64,000 nucleotides of DNA, taken from positions 86,296,069 through 86,360,068 of the forward strand of contig NW_024609884.1 of assembly GCF_016920785.2 (NCBI RefSeq), read 5' to 3'. Of this stretch, positions 33,105 to 44,232 are shown piece after piece. The DNA comes from Ixodes scapularis. Taxonomy: Eukaryota; Arthropoda; Arachnida; Ixodida; Ixodidae. The translations under genes and the position numbers were made by a program. Numbering within the stretch: position 1 is the first letter of the stretch; each line of letters opens with the position of its first letter. The notes beneath the pieces are model-generated. The model made no database searches. It saw only the letters and a program-made list of their open reading frames with translations, and was not told where the DNA came from.

Positions 33105-33748
33105 TAGTTTCAGAATAGCGTACGCAATTGTAGCGCACGCTAGCGCTAAATTTAGCGCTTGCGTTAGCGCACGCTACGCGAGAGAGTTTTAGAATAGCGT
33201 TTGTCCGCCGCGACACAAAAGTTCAAGCATCTCGCTCTTGCAACGCCACCAACATACAGTCACAATTTTTATTTAATAATAATTAGAAGAAGAAGAAGAA
33301 TAGCTTTATTTACCATGTATAAACATGGTGGGGTGCTGAGGAAAAAAAGCTGTCCAAGCAGCTTGACTGCTCCTCAGCCCCCCTCAGGTACATAGCAGTG
33401 GCGAGAAAGACATTTAAAGGGAACTCAAGAAATGATATAATAATACAAGGTACTTACATCATAAAATCACCAACTGACAATATGAACAGCAAATGCTGTA
33501 ACCTAAGAATGAACAAGTTTTTTTTGGTCCAGAGTAATGCGACGTGAGCGGTCGACCGGTCGTGTCCGCTTGTGTCGCCTTGGCAAAAGGAGTCTCGTGT
33601 ATTGACCTTCGCACGCCGTACCTTCGCCGAAAAATGTTTTCGCGTCGCAAGCATCAAGTTGCCGGTGATCGTAGGCCACCTTACTGAGTTTTCCAAACCA
33701 AGGTAAATGTCGTCTTAAGCGTGCGCTATTCTAAAACGCCCTAATCTC
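33105..33748. mobile_element. Possible TIR element, AGAATAGCG ends
   Basis: TTTCAGAATAGCGTACGC near 33108 and the inverse of TTTTAGAATAGCGCACGC near 33720-33740 suggest ends. A palindromic block around 33130-33175 built of GCGCACGCTAGCG words sits near the left end. A LINE 3' end lies within. The pairing is short and the call is tentative. Confidence 0.35.
33277..33480 (-). mobile_element. LINE 3' end with (TTC)n tail
   Basis: On the minus strand the sequence ends TAAATAAAGCTATTCTTCTT, a poly-A signal followed by a TTC repeat. This is typical of non-LTR elements with microsatellite tails. Only 3' UTR-like sequence is left and no RT is visible. Confidence 0.5.
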
Positions 33749-34507
33749 TCCTTCGTAAAACTTAATGATGCAGCTGGGGGGTCGCAGCAACGTTATTAAA
33801 TTAGCTCAGTTACGAAAAACAATTGGCGTGTGTGTGTTTGTTTATACAGCATAGAACTTAGTCCGCCTCAACGGGCGACTTGTCTCCCAGCTGTAGATGA
33901 GCCATTTAGCCAGTGCAGTACAACCGCTAACCTGCGGTCTTTAACGTGTGTCACGCAGTAGTGATACTGATACACGACCGCACAACCTACTGTAATCTTG
34001 ACCTGCACACAGAGGAGTGTGCCAGCGCGCACCTAAGGCCGCTGCGGCAGCGGCCTTAGGTCTCAGTCTCAGAAGCGCGGGCCGCGGACCACCGGCGGAC
34101 CTCGAAAACTGGTGACGTAGATCACGTGATGCGCGGCCCGCGGACCAAAACAGCAATTTGGTCCGTCGTGTGGATACACCTTTAGTGATTCGAGACGCGG
34201 GTGCCGATACGCGCATCGCAGCGAAATACCACGCAACTTGTAAGCGGCTCGTGATTGGATCTGGCGGTCCGTAGCTTCTGCCTTTAGTCCATCGTAGGGT
34301 GAGACGAAGTATAATCAGATATCACCAGCCGCGCGCCGTGCGGACCGTGCGCTAGACAGACGGGTTGTGAACCAAGTTTGGGTCGCAGATGAAAAAATAA
34401 TTGTGGTTCTGTGGATATTTATACCGCGCGTCAGTCATTCAAGTAGCGACGAGTCACTGGGTTCTGCAGCGCGAGCTTTCGCTCCACGTGCTCCGAGCTG
34501 GTGTGCG
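33749..34507. other. No supported gene
   Basis: Repeat debris includes a MITE-type end near 34100-34185 and the palindrome GCCGCTGCGGCAGCGGC near 34040. No coding gene. Confidence 0.45.
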
Positions 34508-34548
34508 CTAGAGCCACTCGATATGGCAGCGTAGCTGCCAGAGTAGCG
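34508..34548. repeat. 41-bp inverted repeat, left member
   Basis: It begins CTAGAGCCACTCGATATGGC and matches the inverse of 36882-36922 at 40 of 41 positions. The block itself contains the palindrome GGCAGCGTAGCTGCC. It may be a TIR of a 2.4-kb element or two unrelated copies of one MITE end. Confidence 0.8.
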
Positions 34549-34952
34549 CCACGCTTTTCCCTGTGCCGCCTCTCACCGTGATTGGTCACACGCGGTGCCA
34601 TAGCAACGAGCTGAGCTGGCTCGGTTTCCTTAGTAACCGAGTGACTACTCGTCACGTGACCTCGCAAGAGCCGTGATGTCACCGGTAAGATGGCAGCGCC
34701 CAGAGCTGGTGGATACGAGTTTGTTCGGTGCGCGGTAGTCGTAATGTGCCGCTGCTTGCCGACGATTTCGGACTTCTTCGTGCTCTCTGACGCAGGTATA
34801 ACGTAAAGATCTGAAAGAATGTGACTTTATACCTTTTCTGTGCAAGATCACTCTGGATATTAGCACCTGTGCGACAGCATCAGTCATATCGCCGTTGCGG
34901 TGCTCCTATTCCTGGATGTGTTCGAGGATCGATAATACATTTTGCATGCAAT

Positions 34953-35343
34953 TTTCGCATACTCCTAGCCTTGTTTGAACGTTGGAATGTCTGAGAATCA
35001 ATGCGAATTGTATGCGTCGCATGTAGGACCTTGGGGAAGTTGTTTCAGCCCCAGGTAATGGCGTAATCTCAAACTTTTAGCGAGGAAGCTCCTGCGATCT
35101 TTACGTTTTGTACTAATCAACGATCTTACGATATAGCTTTTAGGATAACATTTTCGCATTTTCTAGCTTCCTTTGAATGTTGAAATTTCTGAGTATCGAA
35201 GCGAAAGGTATACGTCGTGTGTAGGGCCTAGGGGAAGTTGTTTCAGTCCTGGGTCACCGAATAATCACAGCAACTTTAAGTGAGGAAGCGCCTGCGACCT
35301 TTCACCTTTTGTACTAATCGACGATTTTACGAATCGACTATTC
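34953..35343 (+). repeat. Two tandem copies, about 194-bp period
   Basis: Words such as GGGGAAGTTGTTTCAG, TTTTGTACTAATC and TTTCGCAT recur in the same order in 34953-35146 and 35147-35343. Identity is moderate. Non-coding. Confidence 0.8.
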
Positions 35344-36311
35344 TGAAGACTTTGATAAACGTCCTTTCGTTGCAATAGCTTGCATTTGATCGTAGTGTTT
35401 TTTGGTGTTTTTTTTTCAAGTGACAAGCTGGCGTTTGCTCTAATGACGTACATGAAATGACCTGCTCTATAAGAATGCATCAACACATACTATTAAATTT
35501 ATATGCTCAGAGGTGTGTTCGTCTTTGTAATTAACAAGTTACAGACAATTATTTTTTACGAGTGTAATATTTATTTTCTGCAGCTGGGCCCGTTTTGCAC
35601 TCATTAATGTCCTTGTGCTATGATGCTATCATCATGTGTGTATGGATCTAAATATCCTCTTTGCAATGCCTACAAAAGCCAAAATGACGTCAACCGACCC
35701 CAACTCACGCATTTGACGCGAAAACTGCGTCACTCGGACGTATTCGCTCGTCAACAATCAATTCGTCGATGAATATTTGAATTCGCGTTTGCGGCCAATG
35801 AGTGCACATGAGTGCACTTGCGAATGAAAAGTTCTATGGTGTGCATAAAGAGCACGGTGGAAGCTTGGGGTCATCGCACCGGTGCCCTAGCATGTCACGA
35901 CCGCGTGATTCCACTGTTCTTTTTTGAGTTGAGGATTAAAGCTAAGGAAGAAGAAGTTAAAGAATCATTTCATGGCCCCTTTAGCACGGGTATGCGTGCT
36001 ACACCAGATAAAAATATTGACATTTTGCATGCCGGTAAACTTCCGGACGACCACTTGGCCTGTCGGCAAGAACACCTCATATCCCGCGTCCGTCTCTTTT
36101 GATGACGTTAACAATCCTCTGCAGAGCACCGTGCTGTCCTTCCTGGTTTAACCCCGTCGACTGTTCATCGCCCAAAATGAGGGTGATACCGTCGTTGACG
36201 TCGCTCCTCGCCAGTCGGTGAGATAATCTCATCTTGAATGAATGATTGGGTCTTGAAGTATGGTGCTAAACATACATTCTCTTACTATGGGGCAGTCGAG
36301 CAGCATTCTTT
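35344..36311. other. No supported gene
   Basis: Nothing recognised. A weak resemblance to the 31685-31952 repeat is visible around 35835-35880 (CACGGTGGAAGC). Confidence 0.45.
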
Positions 36312-36436
36312 TGTAAAAATTAAATAGCGCAAAGGTTAGACAAAGGACAAAGGACAGAACATGTAGACAGGACAAGCGCTTGTCCTGTCTACGTGTTCTG
36401 TCCTTTGTCTAACCTTTGCGCTATTTAATTTTTACA
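36312..36436. mobile_element. Palindromic MITE, about 60-bp arms
   Basis: TGTAAAAATTAAATAGCGCA opens the left arm and its inverse closes the right arm. The arms meet at AAGCGCTT and are perfect except for an extra 6-7 bases in the left arm (an AAAGGAC duplication) and one mismatch. The whole can form a single uninterrupted hairpin. Confidence 0.85.
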
Positions 36437-36881
36437 TCATGCATATCCAACTAGCCCTCCTCAATATCTTAGTAAGAGCAGCAGTCATGTCCCAAGGCAA
36501 TCGTCCTGTCATGGCCGACATAGTCGGATTTTGTTCCGTAGGAGCGAAGTCCGAATGTGCAAGGACGGTACGTTCGTCCCACGAAGCGGCCGCCATCCCG
36601 GCGGCGCGGAAAACCACTCGCCTTGTCCGTGCACGCTGCAAATCGTCTTATTTCACAGAAGAATCAGGCACCGCTCCTCTAGAGGCCCGTGCCGTACTGC
36701 CATGCAAAGCGTCTTTTAGGTCTTTTACCACTTTTCAATGAACGAAAAGAGATATCAACTAGATAAAGGTTGCCGCCCGGTGTCGCTAGCAGTACGGTTA
36801 CCATAGAAACCTCCCAGGCCCAAAATGGAGTTCACTATAGGCGCTTCTGACGTCGTGCATCTAGATAATTTTGCGTCGTGT

Positions 36882-36922
36882 CGCTACTCTGGCAGCTACG
36901 CTGCCATATAGAGTGGCTCTAG
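36882..36922. repeat. 41-bp inverted repeat, right member
   Basis: Partner of 34508-34548. Confidence 0.8.
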
Positions 36923-36961
36923 TGTGCGCTAGCCCACTCGGCCACCGATCCCCTTTCTTTT

Positions 36962-38950
36962 CTTTGTTTTTTTTTCCAGGAAAGATTTTTTTTATTAAAA
37001 GTATGTCTATTTACAAAGTTTTAAAATGATCACATTGGTTCACCTATCATGTTAGCACTGTTTGACAGGCGAGGATTGCGATTTACACAAATTCAAAATG
37101 TATCTCGCTCAATCATTTCTCTGTAGCGTCACATGCACCCCATGCAGCCACTCGCGCAGTGGCCCAGAGATTCTTATTTACCACTGAGCCTTCAGAGCGC
37201 GGTTATGCAAACACGTTCCAAATAGCGACCAACATTCAAGCCCTTGTTGCTCCGTCGCCTCAAGAAGGCTGCTCACGTACAGAAAGCCGTCGCAGCAGTG
37301 TTGGCAGGCAGGCTTGGACCCCTCTCGGACCTCCAAGTGATCCGTCCTCGACCGCCACAGCGCATATAGACCGAGGAGTGCCAGCAGCTCGCCCTACTCC
37401 GTGCACTGTCGCCGAAAAGCAGAAACTTCGCGCTCTTCCACTCTACGTAAAGATCTATCTGCAGCACTGCTCGAAGTTCTGCCCAAAAAAGCTCCTCATT
37501 CGTGCAGTACAAAAACACATGTTAAAGTGTTTCGGGAAACGTACACAACGCACAATTTGTTGACCACGGTTCAAAGAAACCTTTTTTAACCAGCCACGTC
37601 TTGGCCGGCAGTACTTCGAAATGGAAGCGTAGAAAAAATTCTTGACTGCATGCCGTTCTGACAAGGTATATGTACGTAAGCGACGAAATAATCCGATTTA
37701 CCCGCACTTCCCGGAAAGCTGCGATAGAGTGGGGGCGGTATGAGCAAATCAACTGTGTCCCAGTAAAGAGTTTTCTTTTTAACTTTCTGCAGGTACTCGT
37801 CGGAAAAGCGGGCTCGGAAAAATTCCTTCGCCGCTGCTATCTTTTGAGAACACGTGCTCGGAAGTATCCAGTGTCTCCCTCGAGCCACGGCCCCAAAAAG
37901 CTTCCTCCCAGCTTTTTTAAACGTAGAAATCACGAGAGGATTGCCTTGATCGCGGAAAAATATAGAAACGCTGTACATTCAGCTTAAGTTCTACGTTTAC
38001 AAGACCCAACCCTCCTTTCTTCTGGCTTACAAATAGGTTGTCACGCCTCATACGTTCAAAACACGAGTCCCAGATAAACGTTGCGAAAAACCGATGAACC
38101 TTCGCCACGTCACTTTGGGAGCACGGCAACACTTGTGCCGCGTACCAACCGGTCGGGAAAAAAACTGAGTTGCAAATGAATGCGCGATTGAACAAAGAGA
38201 GTTCGCTGGCATGCCAGTCAAGCACCTTGCTTCTGAGGCGATTAATGTCCAAACCACCGGATCGGCCACTCAGTTGCCCTACGTTCAAGCTGAGCCCTAG
38301 ATAGTTTGAAACGTTCGTCGTCCAGTTGACACCGAGGAACTGCTCCAGTTTCAAGTCCTAGTCTCCAAGCCAGGCTCCGACAGATTTGTCTGTGTTCATC
38401 GCCGCACCCGAGACACTGCAAAAGTCTGCGATGTGTTTGGTTACAGCGCGCACTTGCGACCTTGACGAGCACAACACCGTGACAGCCCATGAATGCTCGC
38501 GTCATTGATAATGGCCCGTCACAACGGTTCCAGGTACAATGCGAACAGGATGGGCGACATCGGGCAGCCTTGTCGCACGGATCGGGTAACTGCGATGGGA
38601 GCCGTCCTGTTGCCGTTGACCAGGAGCCGCGTCGTGATGTCACAGTAGCACAGCTGCACATACCGTAGCAGTCGCGCCCTGATCTGACACTCCTCCATGA
38701 GCCGGAAGAGGAACGAACGGCGAACCCGGTCGAAGGCTTTGCTCAGATCTACCTGAAGCACTGCCACTGGACGCTTCGACACCTGCGCTGCCTCGCACAC
38801 GATTCGCATCGCGTGCAGGTTGGTGCTGATGGTCCCTCCCTTGATGCCGTAGGCCTGGTGCTGTCCGACGACGTCCCGTAGATCCCACTCCAGCCGCTTG
38901 GCCAGAATCTTGGCTAGGATTTTATGGTCGCTTGTTTAGCAGACTTATGG
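36962..38950 (-). mobile_element. 5'-truncated LINE of L1/Tx1 type
   Basis: Minus-strand conceptual translation reads, in order: HKILAKILAKRL near 38930; VDLSKAFDRVRRSF (RT domain A, catalytic Asp) near 38750; SVRQGCPMSPILFALYLEP near 38550; then the post-RT region with NYLGLSLNVG, SLFNRAFICNSVFFP and QKKGGLGLVNVE (38.0-38.3 kb); and a C-terminal part to about 37150. Several frameshifts break the frame and the YADD block falls in a disrupted stretch. The 3' end shows AATAAA (minus strand, near 36990) and an A-rich tail at about 36962-36980. The thumb and C-terminal wording is that of the L1/Tx1 group. The endonuclease is missing, so it is a dead, truncated copy. Confidence 0.8.
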
Positions 38951-39137
38951 GCTCGGCAACCGATCCCCCGTCGCAGATGAACTTGCATCTCTCCCCTTTA
39001 AATCGGACAGAAAAGCTAAAGCCCCTCTATCCTGGGAAAAGTACCGCCATCACTGTTGTTGATGCTCGAGACACGCGCCGCGCCCCACTTCTGGGAAGAA
39101 CATGGCGTCTGAAATCTATCTCAGTGCTGCGCTACAG
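38951..39137. other. No supported gene
   Basis: Short spacer upstream of the truncated LINE. Confidence 0.4.
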
Positions 39138-39204
39138 TGAACTAGAATATAGAATAGAATAATATAGAATAGAATAATATAGAATAGAATATTCTAGTTC
39201 ACTG
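39138..39204. repeat. Hairpin enclosing an AT minisatellite
   Basis: AGTGAACTAGAATAT and its inverse enclose about three copies of AGAATAGAATAATAT. The stem words resemble the TACAGTGTACTAGAATAC ends at 53264 and 59361, so this may be a collapsed copy of that family. Confidence 0.8.
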
Positions 39205-39322
39205 TTCTGTAAGTGCGCTGTGCCGCCCAACGTTATGTGCCGCCATGTTATTTCCAAGGGCTGCTCGTTGCACGTGCCTCGTGCAGCGACGCACCTTGCG
39301 CTACTTTAAAACATGAAGGGCT

Positions 39323-39957
39323 TTAAAGGAGCGATGCAACAATTTTTGTACTGTGCACAAATACCGCTTAAATCGGATCCCTAACGTTAATGACCTATGA
39401 AACACGCGTTCGTTTTTCACCCCACGCAATAGAAGTCCCAGAAAAAAATTTAAGAAAAACGAGCGGCGTTCACCCCCTCAACTCGCAGCCAGAACAAGCG
39501 GCCACGTGATCTGGAGCCGATTATATGCCGCCAGTGTTGATCATAGCCACGCGCAGGGGTTGGCAAAGCGCAGGACACGCGCTGAGTTCCAGACATTGTT
39601 ATGGCTCGGCTGTTGTCGTCGTTGCAGCGATTGGACACGGGTCACAACCCGAATGCTTCTCGAGCTAGCAATTGTCACGAGCCCAAGTCGAGTGCCCACG
39701 CAACGCTCGGGTCCAATCTGTGAACCGCATTCAAATACCGTCACTTGGGTGTACTGCGATCCCCGAGTTACGTCATCAAATTTTGCAAAGGAGAGATTGA
39801 ATGAAAATGATCGCTTTTGTCCTTGAAATTACACCACAACAAAGGAGTTTCTTGGCCAATGGTGTTGCGTGTGAGTATCCTTGAGTCCGAGGTGTGCCAG
39901 TAAGCTAGTGTAGAGAGAAAAACATTCCAATTGAATATCGTTGCACAGCTCCTTTAA
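39323..39957. mobile_element. TTAA MITE, AGGAGC.GTGCAAC ends (full copy)
   Basis: TTAA lies at 39323-39326 and 39954-39957. The ends TTAAAGGAGCGATGCAACAA and the inverse of TCGTTGCACAGCTCCTTTAA pair. It is 635 bp without a transposase. Partial copies lie at 27240-27468 and 32951-33095, each representing a different half. Confidence 0.85.
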
Positions 39958-40120
39958 GAAAAAACAGAGCCGTATATTGGGAGAGTTTGGCCAATAGGCG
40001 GAGCAAAGGCCGCCGCCAGCGCCAAATGTTCCCCCCGCGGTTAGAGCGTAAACTAAATATGTGACAACGCGTCGACCAATCAGCAAACGGCGACGTCAGG
40101 ATATTGGAAACGACATTTAA

Positions 40121-40144
40121 GGGGGGGGGGGGGGGGGGGGGGGG
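40121..40144. repeat. Poly-G tract (24 G)
   Basis: 24 consecutive G, followed about 50 bp later by an ACG/GAC trinucleotide run (40193-40220). Confidence 0.95.
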
Positions 40145-40192
40145 TGTCGTACAGGCAAAAGCGTGAAATAGAAGCGTTCAATCTCGCAGCAG

Positions 40193-40220
40193 CACGACGA
40201 CGACGACGACGACGACGACG
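40193..40220. repeat. (ACG)n microsatellite
   Basis: About nine CGA/ACG units. Non-coding context. Confidence 0.9.
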
Positions 40221-40339
40221 TTTAGAGGATGCCCGAACCTCTGTGTTGACGTTTAGAGGGTGCCACACCGGGCGTCGGCGGTGCCTCAATCTAAGCCCTT
40301 GGTCTCGGTACCTCGGAGGCGGCAGCTTTACGCTTTGAC

Positions 40340-40650
40340 TGGGTTACCCCCTTGGAGCCTGATGCTTGGAGCCTGAGGCTCTTTTGTCCAACCGTGCACC
40401 GATCGAATGGCAGGCTACAGATTCCCTTCGCCCGCTGCTGAACCGCCTCAACAAAATGTGGACATCTTCAAATTGGACCGACATCCTCCGCAATAACAAC
40501 AACCCATATCGTCGTCATCTTGCATGTATATACTCATCGCATTATCATGTTCCTTAGACGCGGCACCGCGGGCCTTTATGGTACGAGCTGTTGCCTTTCC
40601 GTGGTGCCGCCGCTCTCCAGAGCAAAATAAAGATATTATTATTATTATTA
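40340..40650 (+). mobile_element. LINE 3' end with (ATT)n tail
   Basis: CAAAATAAAGATATT followed by ATT repeats (40620-40660) is a poly-A-type signal plus microsatellite tail, as in several arthropod LINE clades. Upstream sequence has short open segments but no intact RT block. A GAT repeat follows at 40667-40686. Confidence 0.5.
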
Positions 40651-40808
40651 TTAATAATAATATGGTGATGATGATGATGATGATGAAAACAGTGCAAAGG
40701 GTGGGGTGCGCGAGCGTCTTGAGACGCGGTTTGCTCGGCTCGGGTTGTGGCGGTCCCGCACGGCTCGTGCGCTGGCTTTGACAGTGCTTTCCTTCCCCCA
40801 GTCTCAGC

Positions 40809-41489
40809 TGAAAGGGGCACTGACACATCAAAATCATATTTTTTTTTATTATCCGAAACGATTGAAAACGATGCCGGGACATTACCCTCAAAATTTGAAA
40901 TTTGGGAATTCAGTATTTGTGAAGTAAAAAAACAATTTCCAAATGCCGAATTCGAAGTTCCCGCGCGATCGGCGCCGGTGCCTTGACGTCAAAAATCGCG
41001 GAGACCTGAGAGTCGACTTTCTTTCACCACTCCGTGCTGTTGCCATGGCGACCCAAAGCGAGGAGGAAAGGAGTGAGCGGCGGCGTTACGGCGGACCGGT
41101 TTTGAGCGGTGTCGCCTGTTTTCCGTTGGAGGATACAAATCCAGGAGACGGCACCACAACGAACTCCCGATTTTTGGTATTTCAAAAAGAAGGGCCGTAG
41201 TGCGTTCGCAATTGCGTTAAAAAACATGTTTTACGATTGCCGTTATTAAATTTTATAGAGATGTCGCCTACAAAGCTTCTAAATTTCCTGATTTTTGACG
41301 TCACCGATCAAAAGAAGCGAGGAGGCGAGAGGCGGGAAAATCAAACGCCAAAAATAAAAAGGCGCGCGCGCGCGCGGGAAAATTTTTTTTTTTCGCGATG
41401 CGGTTTTTTTTTGCGTGTCTATGACTGCAACTTGCATCGTTTTAGACAATAAAAATAAATACGACCTTTGGGGTGTCAGTGCCCCTTGA
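40809..41489. mobile_element. TIR element, AAGGGGCACTGACAC ends
   Basis: GAAAGGGGCACTGACAC at the left pairs with the inverse of GTGTCAGTGCCCCTTGA at the right. It is 680 bp, with no transposase. Its ends are related to those of 24543-25958. It directly abuts the next element at 41488-42131. Confidence 0.8.
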
Positions 41490-42131
41490 AGGCTCGTTAA
41501 CGCAGACCCATTTTCTTACGTAACGTTACGAAATGTCACTGGAAAATCTGTGCTTCGTATAAAGCGTGGCTACAATTCAAGGAGATAGTCTGGCACGCGA
41601 CATTCTAAACTCGAATGTTTCGGTGACGACGAGCTAGGACGGTGAGTTAGCGTGGCAGCCAAGGACACAAGGCTCGTCGTAACTAGGGTGCCTTCATGTG
41701 CGCTTTGCTTAGGGTGGAGACATCTGGCCATTTTGTTCCCACTTTTACATTTATTCTTTGTTCAGAAGCGCGTGAAAGAGCGTGTCCCTGCACGCGTCTG
41801 TGGCGCTGACTGTGCTATGGCGACATTTTGTTTTCGCCGATTTCTTTGTATTTTCCCCGTGAGCGCGTGCTGTCGGCATCGGGTACTACAAAGGGTGGCA
41901 TCACCCCAAACAGAAGGGCATTGAGGCACCCCAGTCTTAACGTAACGTAAGGAGTTGAGCTCGGTTCAACTTTTCTCATGATACTTCTAAGTCACCGAAA
42001 CATTCGTGTCTCGAATGTTACGGGCCAGGCTACCTCCTTGAATTAGTAGCCACGCTTAATACGAAGCAGAGAGTTCCCGGTGAGCTTTCGTAACATAACG
42101 TAAGAAAACGGGTCTGTGTGAACGGGCCTTG
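41488..42131. mobile_element. Long-TIR element, AAGGCTCGTT ends
   Basis: The first about 145 bp (GGCTCGTTAACGCAGACCCA onward) pair with the inverse of the last about 145 bp, including TTTTCTTACGT and CGAATGTTTCGGTGAC. TTGA flanks both sides, a possible 4-bp target duplication. The interior has only short frames. Confidence 0.8.
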
Positions 42132-42136
42132 AGTAC

Positions 42137-43128
42137 TAGAGAGTTTTAGTAGATCGTGTTTTCAGGCCACGCTATTTGTAGCGGGAGCTCGTGCTGCCAC
42201 TTCGATGCATGCTCTGAAGCGCGCGCCCGCAGCGGTAGCGTGCCTTTGAAAACGATCTACTAAAACTCCCTTTAGTATAGCGTTGCTGGATCTTACGTAC
42301 GCAATACGCAATAGTATAGCGTACGCTAAACCTGCTCGGACCGAATTTAGTTGTGCGTTACGTTTTCGAGTGAACACCGCGCATGATCTTGGTTAAATTT
42401 GCTAGAGCCGTAGAATTCCGCGTGCTTATAGCGCCACCGCTCCTGGAAAGAAATATTGAAAAAGAAAAAGTGTCCGATCATTTTATTTCCGATTAAACCA
42501 AGCCACAGCTGCCTCGTCAAGCGCGCTTTTCTGCGGGGTACAGAGGCTACGAGTACGAGTGCGCAGCCAAATTCGATGACGGAGCCTCTGTCAGTCGTCC
42601 CGTGGAAACGGCATCTTTTATCAATGCTATCGCGGAATGAAATTCATGACCCACGTGCATAGTGGGAACTTCGGCGATTTCTTTTAAAGTCGTTCGTCCG
42701 TCGGCAATGAACTGTGGGAATAGGCTTCGCGTTGAGCAGATCGCAGCATCGACGCACACTGCGAGCGGCGAGCATTTCCACTGTGCGCTCCTTCAGCTGC
42801 AGGGCAACCTGATTCGACCGCGGTAGGTCCCAGAAGGAATCGCCGAGCTGAACACCACGCAGTTTCACGTAACACAGAACTTCGAAAACACCACGTCGCC
42901 CTTGCTGCGCCAGTCGAAGCAACCGCCATCTTGAAACTGGCGCTGTCGTTGGGTCCGAGATCTCTCGAGAGCGATCGCAAGGCCCGCTACCCAGCAACGC
43001 AAAATCCCCAGCGTCGCGTGCGTACGCAATACGCTAGCCCTTCTATTGCGTTCTGCGCATGCGCACTCACGACCCGCAATCTCCTTGCGTACGCAAAGCT
43101 ACAGCGTACGGTCCACTAAAACTGTCTA
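42137..43128. mobile_element. TAGACAGTTTTAGT-type TIR element, copy A, with nested insertion
   Basis: It is the inverse of 54157-55046 over nearly its whole length. The right end reads GGTCCACTAAAACTGTCTA. The left TIR (TAGAGAGTTTTAGT) is split by a nested hairpin element at about 42141-42268, after which ATAGCGTTGCTGG resumes. A 117-codon frame (minus strand, 42644-42997) and an overlapping second frame are also open in copy B. All differences between the copies that I could see in either frame are replacement changes, so selection on protein is not supported. Confidence 0.8.
42141..42268. mobile_element. Small MITE nested in the TIR of copy A
   Basis: GAGTTTTAGTAGATCGTGTT at the left pairs with the inverse of AAAACGATCTACTAAAACTC at the right. 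About 128 bp long. Copy B lacks it. Confidence 0.75.
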
Positions 43129-43639
43129 CTGTTTCTAGGAAGTCGGCCCTGGTTTGGAGCACACGTTCGTTATTCCACCCTTGAATATGTGTGTGACGAA
43201 AACCTCACATGCGCCAAGTTTTCAGTCACCGAGAGTTGTACCTTTTCACTCTAGCGACGATAGAACGGCTTAAATTAGTCGTGTCACATATTTAGAGCTC
43301 ACGACAACCGCTAGAAGCTGTTTCGAGGCCTGTGGCTGGCTCCGAGAGGCTCGCCTATTCAAACAAATCTATCGCCAAACTCTGCGAAAATCCTTTGCTG
43401 AGCGCCCTCAACTGCAAAGCGAGGTGCTTCATCGGCGACAGCTTCTTCCATAAGAAGGCATTCTGTGGGCAGGTCAGGATTACAATAGGTCATGCACGAC
43501 CGTACGCCAGTACCACGGTGGAAGAAATGTGTTTCTTCCACCGTGGCCGCGGTACGATGCTCATCTAGATCGAACTCAGTTACGGAACTGCTCATAGACG
43601 CTGCTTGCAGAAGCAGTACCCCCACCACTCACCGCGGTT
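43129..43639. other. No supported gene
   Basis: It contains one perfect hairpin (43513-43546) and otherwise no recognised feature. Confidence 0.45.
43513..43546. repeat. Perfect 15-bp-arm hairpin
   Basis: CCACGGTGGAAGAAA and its exact inverse with a 4-base loop. Confidence 0.95.
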
Positions 43640-44232
43640 CGGCGATGATGATGATGATGATGATGGTTTGCGGCTCTTCCCTTTTGAATCGGGCGGTCCC
43701 GTAGAGTTTGGGACCTGGCCAGTGGAAATTCGGTTGTCCCCTTTGGTGAACTAGCATCCACCAGTTCTCTAATCTTCGCTTCGTGGCTTCCACCCGCTCA
43801 CGCCACCCTCCGTTGGTTATAGGTGTAGCGTCGGCGTTGTTGTTGCCGTTAGTCCCGCCCGCAGAGTCTGCCACTGAGCTGGAAGCAGACCCAAAGCCGA
43901 GTGCCTCTGCCAGTGCGAGCTCCCGGGCTGCCTGTTCACACTCCGCCGGTTGAACTGGTCGCAGACCGGTGCACGGCAATACAAGGTGTTCAATTGTCTC
44001 ATCCGCCTGACCACACACACGGCATGCTGCAGATTCCACCGTCTGGTCGAAGCGACGGCGATACACCTGCGTTCGCAGCCCTCCTCCGCGTGACTCAAAG
44101 AGGAGCCGGCTGCCCAGGATGTTGTCGTATAGTCTAGTCTGCCGAAATTTCGTGCTTATATCGATGGTACATACATAGCGTCGACTTGGACTTGGCCGTT
44201 TCTGCCCACCGAGCTGCCTCCTCCTCTCTCAC
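43640..44232 (-). mobile_element. LINE 2, C-terminal part and 3' tail
   Basis: The minus-strand frame 43629-44066 contains CRVCGQADETIEHLVLPC, a Cys-Cys-His-Cys motif of the kind found after the RT in many LINEs. The sequence before it (44.1-44.2 kb) continues the RT-side frame through WAETAKSKSTLCMYHRYK. The 3' end is an ATC repeat (minus strand; 43643-43665 on plus reads GATGAT), a microsatellite tail. This part is separated from its RT half (51086-52445) by the gypsy element. Clade not resolved. Confidence 0.75.
44228..44232. repeat. Target site duplication of the gypsy element (CTCAC), left
   Basis: CTCAC directly precedes the LTR at 44233 and is repeated at 51086-51090 after the other LTR. 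A 5-bp duplication is usual for Ty3/gypsy integration. Confidence 0.9.

Noticed and set aside
42644..42997. Conserved host gene duplicated at 54.3 kb
   Set aside because: The frame lies within a TIR element, and differences between the two copies change amino acids in both possible frames.
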